Source: Chromatiales bacterium (GTDB lineage Bacteria > Pseudomonadota > Gammaproteobacteria > CAMYNG01). From it: a stretch of DNA of 50,874 nucleotides. The stretch's first letter is position 1; every line of letters begins with the position of its first letter. Below, piece by piece: positions 7,715 through 16,320 of the stretch. The notes under the pieces were generated by a model. The model had not been told where the DNA came from. It saw only the letters and a program-made list of their open reading frames with translations, and did no database searches. The translations under genes were made by a program, and so were the position numbers. The stretch covers positions 1-50,874 of the forward strand of contig JALTLF010000157.1 in assembly GCA_027005735.1 (NCBI GenBank), given 5' to 3'.

Positions 7715-8437
7715 TCACTGACTGAAGGTATGGTCGAGGGTGGTGGTGCCTCCCGCAGTTACCGTGACTTCCTTGACGACCTCACCAAGCTTCTCGTGCC
7801 AGATCTTCACCTTGTAGGTGCCGGGCGGAATCCCGTCGATGGTAAACGTGCCGTCGGCCGCGGTGACCGTGGCATAGGGATTCTTCGACACATACACGTA
7901 ACCCAGCATCCACTCATGGGCATCACACTGCACGGTGACGATGCCGGGCTTGCGCATGCGCTTCTTGATGACCCGATCCTTCAGCGGCAGGGCAATGTTG
8001 TACATGGTCTTCTTCTTGGGGCCATGGTACAGGTGGGTGTTGTGCAGGATCGGGTCGGTGTTGTTGACACCGAGGCGCTGGCCAACCACCGCCGTGGTGA
8101 CGTGCGGGCTGAACATACACTTCTTGTTGTCGAAGGGGATGATGGCCTTCTTGTCATAGGGTTTGCCGGCATCGATATTCTCGATGGACACCACGACATT
8201 CTGTAGCTTGCCGTTGTTGACCACGTAATAGTCGGCGGAGATGGTGGCTCCGCAGTAGTCAACGTCCTTGGTCATCTTCAGTGTCGGGTTGGCGGGTGGC
8301 GTGCCATTGAAGCTGATGACGCCGGTGATCTTGCCGCCATTGCTGACATCGATGACCTTGTAGGCCAGGGCCTGGGTGCTCCACAGGCCAAGGATCAGGG
8401 ATGTCGCCAGGGCGATGTGCATGATGTGTTTCTTCAC
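7715..8437 (-). CDS. Cupredoxin-like periplasmic protein with carboxypeptidase-regulatory-like C-terminus
   Basis: Signal peptide; LHNTH...VQCDAHEWMLGY (C-x2-H-x2-M) type-1 Cu-like ligands; TFTIDGIPPGTYKVKIWHE; GTG start. Confidence 0.75.
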   Translation of the reverse strand: MKKHIMHIALATSLILGLWSTQALAYKVIDVSNGGKITGVISFNGTPPANPTLKMTKDVDYCGATISADYYVVNNGKLQNVVVSIENIDAGKPYDKKAIIPFDNKKCMFSPHVTTAVVGQRLGVNNTDPILHNTHLYHGPKKKTMYNIALPLKDRVIKKRMRKPGIVTVQCDAHEWMLGYVYVSKNPYATVTAADGTFTIDGIPPGTYKVKIWHEKLGEVVKEVTVTAGGTTTLDHTFSQ

Positions 8438-8482
8438 TACGTGTTCCTCCGTTGATGATGAGTTGTTTTTCTTTCCCTGGTG

Positions 8483-9328
8483 CTATTCAGCTGCAAGGGA
8501 GTTGATGTAGTTGATCAGGTCCCAGACTTCCTGTTCGCTGCCTTCGAAGAAGTCGGAGTAGGATGGCATGGCGCCACCGTCCAGGCCCGCCATGATGGTG
8601 CGGTACAGGTCCGCCGGGGCGTTGCCGTTCTTGAAGGAGCTGGGACGGCGCAGGTCGCGGGGCGGCAGGCGGAAACCCCAGTCATCCTTCAGGGTACCGG
8701 CCTTCTTGCCGTTGCCGGCGCCACCACCACCATGGCATTCCCAGCACTTGAACTTCTGGTACACCTGGTAGCCGCGCTGGACGCTGGCCGCGGTAGGCGG
8801 GATGGGGGTGCCCACCACCTTGATGAGTTCCGGCTCGGCGTCCTTGAAGTCGGGACTCAGGCTCTTGATGTAGTACACCAGGCGCCAGCGGTCTTCCGTG
8901 CTATAGCCGCGGAAGCCCGGCATGAAACCCGGGATACCACGAGTGATGGTACGGAAGAGATCCTCATCCGTGGGCATTTCGCCACTCAGGGTGGAGCGGA
9001 ACTTGTAGATCCCCGAGGTGAAGTCACGTGGATGCGGGGCCGTGTCGCGGCTGAGGAAATACGCTACCGGTCCCTTGCCTTCGCCATTGACGCCATGGCA
9101 CCAGATGCAGGAGCGCTCGTAGAGCGCCCGCCCGGCCTCGACGTTGGCCGCATTCTCCGGGATACGCTGCTTGAAAGGTGACAGCTCGATGGGCAGGGGG
9201 ATGGCATCCGCGCCCATGCCGCCCTCGGCCGCCAGTGCCGTCGTGATTACCGTCCCGCTCATGCCCGTGGCGAGGATGAAGGTGAGGGCGGTGCGGGAGA
9301 TCCTCTGTACGTGTTTTCTGATTTTCAT
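8483..9328 (-). CDS. Diheme cytochrome c
   Basis: CIWCHGVNGEGKG and CWECHGGGGAGNG; parallel domain layout to 6683..7624. Confidence 0.8.
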   Translation of the reverse strand: MKIRKHVQRISRTALTFILATGMSGTVITTALAAEGGMGADAIPLPIELSPFKQRIPENAANVEAGRALYERSCIWCHGVNGEGKGPVAYFLSRDTAPHPRDFTSGIYKFRSTLSGEMPTDEDLFRTITRGIPGFMPGFRGYSTEDRWRLVYYIKSLSPDFKDAEPELIKVVGTPIPPTAASVQRGYQVYQKFKCWECHGGGGAGNGKKAGTLKDDWGFRLPPRDLRRPSSFKNGNAPADLYRTIMAGLDGGAMPSYSDFFEGSEQEVWDLINYINSLAAE

Positions 9329-9343
9329 TTTTTTGCCCTCCTG

Positions 9344-10855
9344 TCAGAACGCCATGTCCACGCCGACGGTGATCATGGACTTGAGATTGCGTGCGGGATG
9401 CTCGACACCACCGAAGACATTGGTTGGCAGCTTCACTGAGCTCTCCAGGTTCTGGTGATAGCGCGCATACAGGCCGATGCTGGGCCGCGGGTAATACTTG
9501 GCAATCACCGCGATGAAAGAGGCGTCCTGGTTGATGGCCGGGTCGCTCCCTTGTAAGGCGGGGGGTAACAAGGACAAGCCACCGGCGTCCATGCTGTCGT
9601 AGCGCACGCCAATCAGCCATTTTGCGTTGAGCAGGTAGTCGGCCTCGATACTGATGCCCATGGCATCGGTGTCCCAAGTGGAGAGAGAAGCAGGTGCCAT
9701 GGCAAATACCGGTTGGTCTATCTCGTCCCAGATGATGGTGCCGTAGATGTCCCACCACTTGCTGGTCCAGCGCGCGGCGATACCGTAGCGCTGCCAGTCA
9801 ACAGCGTCGGTGGCATAGATCAGGGTGCCAGCTGGATTGAGCGTTGGCATGGCGGCCTTGTCGGCGTTGTAGATGAAGCCGGAGATGGAGAAGTCGCTGT
9901 ACTCGCCCAGCCAGTCGTAACGCAACATCAGATACCTGTCGAAAGTGGTGCGGCTCTCGTTCTCGGCGGTCTGGGCCTGCACGATCCCCACCTGGTAGAG
10001 GAAGTTGGTACCGAAGGGCCGGCCGTGGACCGAGATACCATTGGACACCGGGGCGTTGTAGAACAGGGGCTCGAAGGGCAGGATGGCGAAGCCTTCCGAG
10101 AGCAGGTCCGGATCGGTCGGTGCCGCCGAGTCCGCGAGGCGCTGGCCCCGCGAAAGGCCAAACATCTTGGCGGAGAAGGCCAGCGGCAGCAGCGGGATGC
10201 GATCTATCGGTGGCGGGAAGGCAGCGGTCTCCGCCTTGGGCCCGACGGGGTTGATCTGCTGGCGATGGGTGGGGAAGGAGTACATCGCCGCGGGATCGAA
10301 GCGGCCTACCTTGATGTTGGCCACCTGGTGCCCGCCCAGGTTGTCGAACACCAGGAAGGCGCGCTCGAAGGCCACGGCCCCTTCGCCCTGGGAGGCATAT
10401 TCCGCCTCGAAGAAGAAGCTGAGATCGTCGCTGGCGGTGCCGGCAAAGAAGATATTGACGATGTTGGGCAGGATGATTTCGATATCATCACTGGCCTCGG
10501 TGATGGTGGCATCGCGGAACGAGGCCTGCTGGATATCGGCGCGCAGGCGCACGGCCATGTAGTTGCTGATGGCGTCCAGCGTGGCGCCGCCCAGTTCTCC
10601 GCCGAGCAGGCGCTTTCTGCTGACACTTCCGTCGGAGGTCCCCGGGATCTGGTAGCCGTTTTCCTGGAAACGTTGGCCGAAGGGATTCAGTCGCGGCGGC
10701 CGGGTATGGCAGACGTTGCAACTGACATTGAACTTGCGCGCAAAGGCCGGCACGGCACCCGCCTCGGGGATGACGCTGGTCCACGCGATGATCATGGTAA
10801 ACAGGGCCAGCAATGCCGTGGGGCAATACCGGCGGGTCAGTCTTGTTATTCTCAT
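9344..10855 (-). CDS. Porin-cytochrome fusion, Cyc2-like outer-membrane protein
   Basis: Signal peptide then AVPAFARKFNVSCNVCHTRPPRLNPFGQRFQENGYQ, followed by ~450 aa beta-barrel-like sequence ending in aromatic F (VDMAF). Start set at 10855 (MRITRLTRR) with AAGGAGGG upstream. Confidence 0.65.
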   Translation of the reverse strand: MRITRLTRRYCPTALLALFTMIIAWTSVIPEAGAVPAFARKFNVSCNVCHTRPPRLNPFGQRFQENGYQIPGTSDGSVSRKRLLGGELGGATLDAISNYMAVRLRADIQQASFRDATITEASDDIEIILPNIVNIFFAGTASDDLSFFFEAEYASQGEGAVAFERAFLVFDNLGGHQVANIKVGRFDPAAMYSFPTHRQQINPVGPKAETAAFPPPIDRIPLLPLAFSAKMFGLSRGQRLADSAAPTDPDLLSEGFAILPFEPLFYNAPVSNGISVHGRPFGTNFLYQVGIVQAQTAENESRTTFDRYLMLRYDWLGEYSDFSISGFIYNADKAAMPTLNPAGTLIYATDAVDWQRYGIAARWTSKWWDIYGTIIWDEIDQPVFAMAPASLSTWDTDAMGISIEADYLLNAKWLIGVRYDSMDAGGLSLLPPALQGSDPAINQDASFIAVIAKYYPRPSIGLYARYHQNLESSVKLPTNVFGGVEHPARNLKSMITVGVDMAF

Positions 10856-10879
10856 TCGATCACCCTCCTTATCATTATT

Positions 10880-10941
10880 CAACGTGACCTCCCAAAGGTG
10901 GTCATTCTGCCCGTGGTGGTAAAAAAGCCGGGGTCACGTTG
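10880..10941. repeat. Inverted pair CAACGTGACC ... GGTCACGTTG upstream of the porin-cytochrome gene
   Basis: 10-bp arms at 10880-10889 and 10932-10941; a third CCAACGTGACC occurs at 33622-33632. Confidence 0.6.
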
Positions 10942-11027
10942 GTATCGCATTCATGGGCGCACGAAGCCGTGGCCATGAACAGTTCCTGATCTACCGTTGG
11001 CGCAGCGGCGCCGGCACGGTAAGGCAG

Positions 11028-11525
11028 TCAGGCGGAAGGACTCAGGGGGGGAGGGTTTTCGACAGGGAGAACGATGGGAGAAACGGACATGCCGGAAGTG
11101 AGCGGAACCGGGCCTGCTCCAACCGTCAGGTCCGTGTCGATGGCAGTAAGGGCCGGATGCAACACGTCCTGGTCGCAATGACAGGAACAATCGCCACTGC
11201 AGCTGCAGGCACTCGTGTCATGGCCGCTACCATGGTCGGCTGCATGACCGTTCCCATGAGCGGCGGCAACATGGGTAGCGGTGGCATCCTGGGCTCCGCC
11301 CATGTGGTCGTCCTGGGTGGCCCCGGCATGGGCGCAGGCCGCATCGGCCTCCGCCTGGCGGCGACCGGCCTGGGCCGGTATCTGCGTATGCTGCGGGCTC
11401 CTGTGTGCCGGGGGAGTGCCGTGGCCATGACGCGCGGACAGGGCCTGCATGGGTGCAAACAGGATTGCAACCACGACGACTCCTGAGATCACGCGATAAG
11501 AACCCGGCACTCGCATGCGCGGCAA
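11028..11525 (-). CDS. His/Cys-rich secreted hypothetical protein
   Basis: Signal-like N-terminus; HGNGHAADHGSGHDTSACSCSGDCSCHCDQDVLHP. Confidence 0.55.
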   Translation of the reverse strand: MPRMRVPGSYRVISGVVVVAILFAPMQALSARHGHGTPPAHRSPQHTQIPAQAGRRQAEADAACAHAGATQDDHMGGAQDATATHVAAAHGNGHAADHGSGHDTSACSCSGDCSCHCDQDVLHPALTAIDTDLTVGAGPVPLTSGMSVSPIVLPVENPPPLSPSA

Positions 11526-11651
11526 GCCTCATTCTTAATCGGGCCGATACGGTGGGTAAGGTAACGGTCCAGTCAATTATTACCGTGGTGTCCCGGTGAG
11601 GACGCCACGACTTTCATTATGTATACCCGGTGTCGCTGACTGGTTTACTTA

Positions 11652-11679
11652 ATTGTTATTGCTTGATTGTTATTGCTTG
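11652..11679. repeat. Exact tandem 14-mer ATTGTTATTGCTTG x2
   Basis: Read directly: 11652-11665 and 11666-11679 in AT-rich intergenic DNA. Confidence 0.85.
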
Positions 11680-11759
11680 TTTGTTTTTATTTTTTCTGGC
11701 TAAAGCCACGAAAAGATCAATGCGGCCATTTGTTTTTTTTATTTGCTGACCAAGCATGG

Positions 11760-11779
11760 GACACATTTTGAAATGTGTC
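11760..11779. promoter_or_regulatory. 20-bp palindrome GACACATTT-TG-AAATGTGTC, candidate operator
   Basis: 9-bp perfect arms in the long intergenic region 11526-12063. Confidence 0.55.
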
Positions 11780-12020
11780 AAGGGTCATACTAAATAACAG
11801 TGTTTCGGTATTTGCTAACAAATTGTTTTAGTCGAGCGAACAGTGACTTGAGGGAAATGCACAATCCAATTGTGGAATTCGAACAGCGAAGCGGGTTGTG
11901 TTTCCGATGGGAGAGGAACTGGAGACGGAAGCAGCTCTGGACGGCGCATGGGGGCGATGGGGGTTGAGCAGGCTCGCAGTGGTACAGGGTGGTCGTCCGG
12001 GTCGGGTAGCGCGCGACGGG

Positions 12021-12046
12021 CGGGGGCGGTGTTCCCACCGCCCCCG
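12021..12046. terminator. GC hairpin CGGGGGCGGTG-TTCC-CACCGCCCCCG downstream of the 12064 cytochrome gene
   Basis: 11-bp perfect arms; no strong T tract, so terminator call is weak. Confidence 0.4.
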
Positions 12047-12063
12047 TTTGCGTCCTCCCGTGC

Positions 12064-12354
12064 TCAGTTACTCATCTGCATGAAGGTAATGATGTCGCGC
12101 GTTTCCTGTCCGGTGAGGCCGGCACGCACGCGCATGTGGAAACTCGTCGTGATCCACTGGTCGTCGCGCAGCTCTGGCGCCTCGCGCAGGTTGTGACAGC
12201 GCGTGCAGTTGTCCGCCCAGGCGCGGGCGCCGCGGGCGGGATCACCCTTTGGCGGGTAGCTGCCGGTTTCCTCCGCCTGGACTGTCGGAATGCCAGAGCC
12301 AAGCAGCAGCGCCAGTCCCATGCTGTAAAAGAAGTGTCGTGTCTTCGTTTTCAT
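12064..12354 (-). CDS. Small monoheme cytochrome c
   Basis: Signal peptide, CTRCHNLREAPELRDDQW. Confidence 0.75.
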   Translation of the reverse strand: MKTKTRHFFYSMGLALLLGSGIPTVQAEETGSYPPKGDPARGARAWADNCTRCHNLREAPELRDDQWITTSFHMRVRAGLTGQETRDIITFMQMSN

Positions 12355-12368
12355 TAGTAAATCCTCCG

Positions 12369-13532
12369 TTAGAAGCCGTAGGCCAGTTGCACGAGGGTGC
12401 GGTCATCGTTCTGGAACCCGGCATTGGGATTGTCGTTACGCTCGATGGCGATCTTGCCGATGAGGTTGCTGGCGAACAGGTAGTTGAGGCCCACCAGGGT
12501 CTGCTCGTTGTCGGTGGCGTCATCCGGGGTGTCGTATTCGCCAAGGCGCAACACCACTTCCCACTTGCCGTCGCCGAAGCGATAGGCGCCCTGCACGTAC
12601 CAGGCCTCCCAGGCACCGCCGTTTACGGCGTAGGCGCTCCCCGGCAGGTCGCCGACCTCCTGCTTGGCATACTCGCCGCGCAGGTCGAAGGGCGCCGGCC
12701 GCCAGGTGAAGTCGAAGCCGGTGTACTCGTAGTCACGGCCGGTTTCGTAGAACACCGGTGTCATGGCGGTATCCCGCACCGAGGCCTGGCCGGTGGCGTA
12801 GGAGAGGCCAATCTCCAGTTTCTGTGCCGGGAACAGCAGGCCGAAACGACCACCGCTCACCTTGTTGCCGTCGTCGTCGGCACCGATTCCCGGCGTTTCG
12901 ATCATTTCGATCTCGCCACCGGCGGCCTCCAGCGCCGGGCCGTTGCCGATATACACGGCATAGTTGGCCTTGATGCCGTCGCTGCCCACCGGGAAGCCGC
13001 CGCGGACCTGCAGGCCCACCTCGGCATTGGGCGCCGCTTCGTCATGGCCGAAACCGGCCGGCGCCGAGGGCGCGCGGTTGATCCAGGAGGGATGCAGGTT
13101 CTGGCGGAACTGGCCCAGCGGGCTCAGGAACTTGCCCATTACCAGCACCGCGCTGTCGCTGAGAAAGAGATCCACGGTGAGGTATTCCAGCTCGAACTCG
13201 TTTTCGCCCAGCTCGTTGGTGGTGATCTCGAATTCCGATTCCACCATCACCAGGTCGCGGTACTGGTAGTGGAAGATGGGCGAGATGGAGCCGCTGGCGA
13301 AGGATCCCGGGCCATTGTCGGGGTCGACGTAGTCCACGTCCGCGTACCCGGCCATGTGGATGAGGCTGTTTGGGCGCTTCCACTCGGCCGCCGACTCCAC
13401 CTGTTGCTTGAGGGTTTCGATGTCGGCACGCAGGGTGGCGATATCGTCCTGGGCCGCCAGGGCGGCGGTGCCGGTGAGGGTAAAGGCCCCGGCCACGGCG
13501 GAAGACAGAATATGTCGCTGTAGTGTTTTCAT
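12369..13532 (-). CDS. Outer-membrane porin (coiled-coil N-terminus)
   Basis: Signal peptide, DDIATLRADIETLKQQVES coiled coil, barrel-like repeats, C-terminal aromatic F. Confidence 0.7.
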   Translation of the reverse strand: MKTLQRHILSSAVAGAFTLTGTAALAAQDDIATLRADIETLKQQVESAAEWKRPNSLIHMAGYADVDYVDPDNGPGSFASGSISPIFHYQYRDLVMVESEFEITTNELGENEFELEYLTVDLFLSDSAVLVMGKFLSPLGQFRQNLHPSWINRAPSAPAGFGHDEAAPNAEVGLQVRGGFPVGSDGIKANYAVYIGNGPALEAAGGEIEMIETPGIGADDDGNKVSGGRFGLLFPAQKLEIGLSYATGQASVRDTAMTPVFYETGRDYEYTGFDFTWRPAPFDLRGEYAKQEVGDLPGSAYAVNGGAWEAWYVQGAYRFGDGKWEVVLRLGEYDTPDDATDNEQTLVGLNYLFASNLIGKIAIERNDNPNAGFQNDDRTLVQLAYGF

Positions 13533-13658
13533 GGTTGTTGTGTCCTCGCAGGAGGTTTGTCAAAGAAGCGTTGTTCCATGGTAATTAAGGTGTCTTGCCA
13601 GGTTGTACGTCCCCCACCCGGGGGCGGGACACCCGAACCATAGCAGATCACTGGGAAA

Positions 13659-14108
13659 TCAGCAGCGCCGGGGAGGTCGTCGGATCCCGCAAGCGGTGCG
13701 GGGGCTGGCCATGGCCAGGGATCGGGCCGGCGCCGAGCCGGAGTGTTCGGCCATGGGCAGGGGAAGGTGCAGGATGGCATAGGCAGGTACGTCGCTCATG
13801 CAGTGATCGGAGCAGGCGACGTGATCCAGGCAGAGGCCCGCGTGGCAACATCCTCCACCCTCGGTGTCACAGGCGTCATGGTCCGACGGCGCGGGGCGTG
13901 CCGCCGGCGAGGGCGCGTCATACGCCACCATCTGCCGGTCTGTCGCCGCCGTCGGCATACCGGCCACTTCGCCCGCTGCAATGATCGGCACCAGGATCAA
14001 CAACAGGATCAGCGACAGAATCAGAGACAGGCGTACCGTGCCCCACAACGGCGCCAGGCGGGGGCCGCGGCGGGCCGGGCGAGGCTTGTTTGCAGGGAGG
14101 GTGAGCAT
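13659..14108 (-). CDS. His/Cys-rich hypothetical membrane/secreted protein
   Basis: TM then DHDACDTEGGGCCHAGLCLDHVACSDHCMSD; the track start at 14513 overlaps a convincing plus-strand gene, so MLTLPANK at 14108 is used. Confidence 0.45.
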   Translation of the reverse strand: MLTLPANKPRPARRGPRLAPLWGTVRLSLILSLILLLILVPIIAAGEVAGMPTAATDRQMVAYDAPSPAARPAPSDHDACDTEGGGCCHAGLCLDHVACSDHCMSDVPAYAILHLPLPMAEHSGSAPARSLAMASPRTACGIRRPPRRC

Positions 14109-14174
14109 GTGTCGTACTTTCCCGTTTCGATACCTGGTGGCGTATATTAGTATCAAATGAAATACCGATAAATC

Positions 14175-14188
14175 TTGATCCAGGTCAA
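14175..14188. promoter_or_regulatory. FNR/ANR-like site TTGAT-CCAG-GTCAA
   Basis: One mismatch to TTGAT-N4-ATCAA, in the divergent intergenic region. Confidence 0.45.
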
Positions 14189-14318
14189 GACCTTGAAGGG
14201 TGGCGAGAACTTCGCCGCGGGGGGAAGTCAAACTGGCAAACGGGTTTGATCCGCCGTTGGGCAATCTGTGTTGAAATGCCCGGGAAGCGGCTGCATGGCG
14301 GTTTGCCAACAAGGAGAA

Positions 14319-14738
14319 ATGAAAATGAAGAAGGATCAGGGTATCGTCACTGCTGATTTCCCGTTCCAGGAACAATATCGTCACCACGCCATGTTCCTGT
14401 TGCTCATTGCCCTTGTCCTGTATCCCGGCGGGCTGCAGGCGGGGACGGACGGCGCAGCGTCTGCCGGGATTTCGGGCGAGGACATCTATTTTCAGAACTG
14501 CGTTTTCTGTCACGGAGACGATGCCACCGGCAACATGCCCGGCGTGCCCGATCTCACACAGCGCGAGAGTTGGCGTCGCTACAGTGAGGACGAGATGGTC
14601 ACCCGTCTGATGGAAGGCGTGCAGAGCCCCGGCAGCCAGCGGGCCATGCCCCCGGCGGGGGGTGATCCGAACCTCACTGCGCCACAGCTACGCGCGGCAT
14701 TTCGATTCATGCGTGATGCGTTGTTGAAACCTGAATAA
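14319..14738 (+). CDS. Monoheme cytochrome c
   Basis: CVFCHGDDATG; RBS AAGGAGAA upstream of ATGAAAATGAAG. Confidence 0.75.
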   Translation: MKMKKDQGIVTADFPFQEQYRHHAMFLLLIALVLYPGGLQAGTDGAASAGISGEDIYFQNCVFCHGDDATGNMPGVPDLTQRESWRRYSEDEMVTRLMEGVQSPGSQRAMPPAGGDPNLTAPQLRAAFRFMRDALLKPE

Positions 14739-14769
14739 CCGTCTGCGAGGCAGACAAGGAGAACAAACC

Positions 14770-15750
14770 ATGAACAGGGTAATTCTGGCGTTTTCACTTC
14801 TGTTACTGGCCGTCCAGTCGGTGTGGGCGGCACCGACGGTCTATATTCCGCTGGGTTCGGCCAACGTCGTCATCGCGGTGGATGGCGCCACCGATACCAT
14901 TACCGCCACCTACACCGACGTCGCCGAACCTCACGGGCTGGTGGCCACCCCGGACGGCGAGTATCTCATCGCCGGCAGTTACAGGGAAACACGGTTGAAG
15001 AAAGGCGAACCCAGCGATACGCCCAACAGCAATCTGTTTCTCATTCATCCCGCCCATGGGCATGTCATGTCCACCTTCCCGGTGGCCGGATCCTCACATC
15101 ACCAGGCCATCACCCCGGATGGCCGCTTCGTGTTGTCCACTCATGGCATGCGTGGCTATATCAGCGTGCTGGATCTGGAGAACAATGTCATCGCCCGGAC
15201 GGTCGCCACCGGCAGGGTGCCCAACTATACCCTCATTACCAAGGATGGTAAGCGGGCCTTCGTCAGTAACTCCGGCTCCAACAACATCGTCGAAATCGAC
15301 CTCGGGACCTGGAAAGTGGTCCGCACCCTGGAGTCGGGCCCGGCGCCCGAGCACCTGGCCTTTTCCGGTGACCAGTCCCTCATCTTTGCTTCCAATCCGC
15401 GCGCCGGCAAGGTCTCGGCGGTGGATGTCAGCAGCGGCAAGGTGGTCAAGACCTTCAAGGTGGGCAAGGCCGTGCACGGCCTCGATATCGGTGATGACGG
15501 GCGCACGCTGTTCGTCAGCGCCAGGAAGGAAAACAAGCTGGTGGCCATCGACACGCAAACCGGCGACATGCGCACACTGCAACTGGCGCCGGAGCCCTAT
15601 CACCTCAATACCATCACGGGTACCGGCAAGGTCTATGTCTCGAGCGCGAAGAAGCCCCTCATCTGGGTGGTGGATCAGAAGACGCTCAAGGTGACCAATA
15701 CCATCAAGCTGCCCGGTGGCGAGGCTCACCAGATGGCGGTGGTGCAGTAA
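14770..15750 (+). CDS. YVTN-type beta-propeller periplasmic protein
   Basis: Signal peptide; repeated blades (e.g. GKRAFVSNSGSNNIVEIDLGTWKVVRTL, GRTLFVSARKENKLVAIDTQTG). Confidence 0.75.
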   Translation: MNRVILAFSLLLLAVQSVWAAPTVYIPLGSANVVIAVDGATDTITATYTDVAEPHGLVATPDGEYLIAGSYRETRLKKGEPSDTPNSNLFLIHPAHGHVMSTFPVAGSSHHQAITPDGRFVLSTHGMRGYISVLDLENNVIARTVATGRVPNYTLITKDGKRAFVSNSGSNNIVEIDLGTWKVVRTLESGPAPEHLAFSGDQSLIFASNPRAGKVSAVDVSSGKVVKTFKVGKAVHGLDIGDDGRTLFVSARKENKLVAIDTQTGDMRTLQLAPEPYHLNTITGTGKVYVSSAKKPLIWVVDQKTLKVTNTIKLPGGEAHQMAVVQ

Positions 15751-15882
15751 GCGGCCAGCGACGGGGCGCGGGCGCACGGTGGCGTGCGCCCGGCGTCTCC
15801 CCCCGCCCCGCAGAGCTGGTCCTTCGCCGGGCCGACATGTCCCGGCTTGCAGGCAGGGATGCCTTGGGTCTATAGTCAGCGC

Positions 15883-16320
15883 ATGCTTGCTATCCTGCGC
15901 AAAGCCCGCGTCGTGCGCCTGTCCCTGCTCGCCAGCCTGCTGGCCCTGCTGGGGCTGGCACTTCAGCCCTGCTGTGAGGCACTGGAAGACATGGCGGGCA
16001 CGCCGGGAGGCGAGGTGGCGCATGCCCACCACGGCGTCGGTACCACCGCGGCATCTCAGATCGGCAGCCATGGGCACGAGGGCGACCCCAGTGACGAGGG
16101 ACCCTGTTGCGATGCGCTTGGTGACGCACTGGTCCTTGCCAAGTTCGTTTCCGCGACAGGTGCGGTTGATGCCGGCAAGCCTGTTCTGGTTCCCCTTTCC
16201 GCGTTCGGCCAGCCGGAGGCGTTGCCCGGAACCCATCCCCCGCGGGTCGTCGCCACCCTCTCGGCGCGATACCGATCCTCCCCACCACTCTACCTGTTCA
16301 CCCAGCGGTTTCTGATTTGA
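15883..16320 (+). CDS. Cys/His-containing secreted hypothetical protein
   Basis: MLAILRKARVVRLSLLASLLALLGLALQPCCEAL...HAHHGVG...DEGPCCDALGDA; internal start preferred over track start. Confidence 0.45.
   Translation: MLAILRKARVVRLSLLASLLALLGLALQPCCEALEDMAGTPGGEVAHAHHGVGTTAASQIGSHGHEGDPSDEGPCCDALGDALVLAKFVSATGAVDAGKPVLVPLSAFGQPEALPGTHPPRVVATLSARYRSSPPLYLFTQRFLI

Noticed and set aside
9713-10978. 421-aa plus-strand ORF opposite the porin-cytochrome
   Set aside because: No domain; the minus-strand frame carries signal peptide and heme motif.
12249-13523. 424-aa plus-strand ORF opposite the porin gene
   Set aside because: No domain; minus-strand porin has signal peptide, barrel pattern and terminal F.
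14233-14252. Sigma-54 promoter (TGGCAAACGGGTTTGA)
   Set aside because: The -24 GG to -12 GC spacing does not match; a weak resemblance only.
14770-15750. NosZ/thiocyanate dehydrogenase-like catalytic beta-propeller
   Set aside because: Only generic YVTN blades are visible; no clear copper ligand set, so kept as an unassigned beta-propeller.
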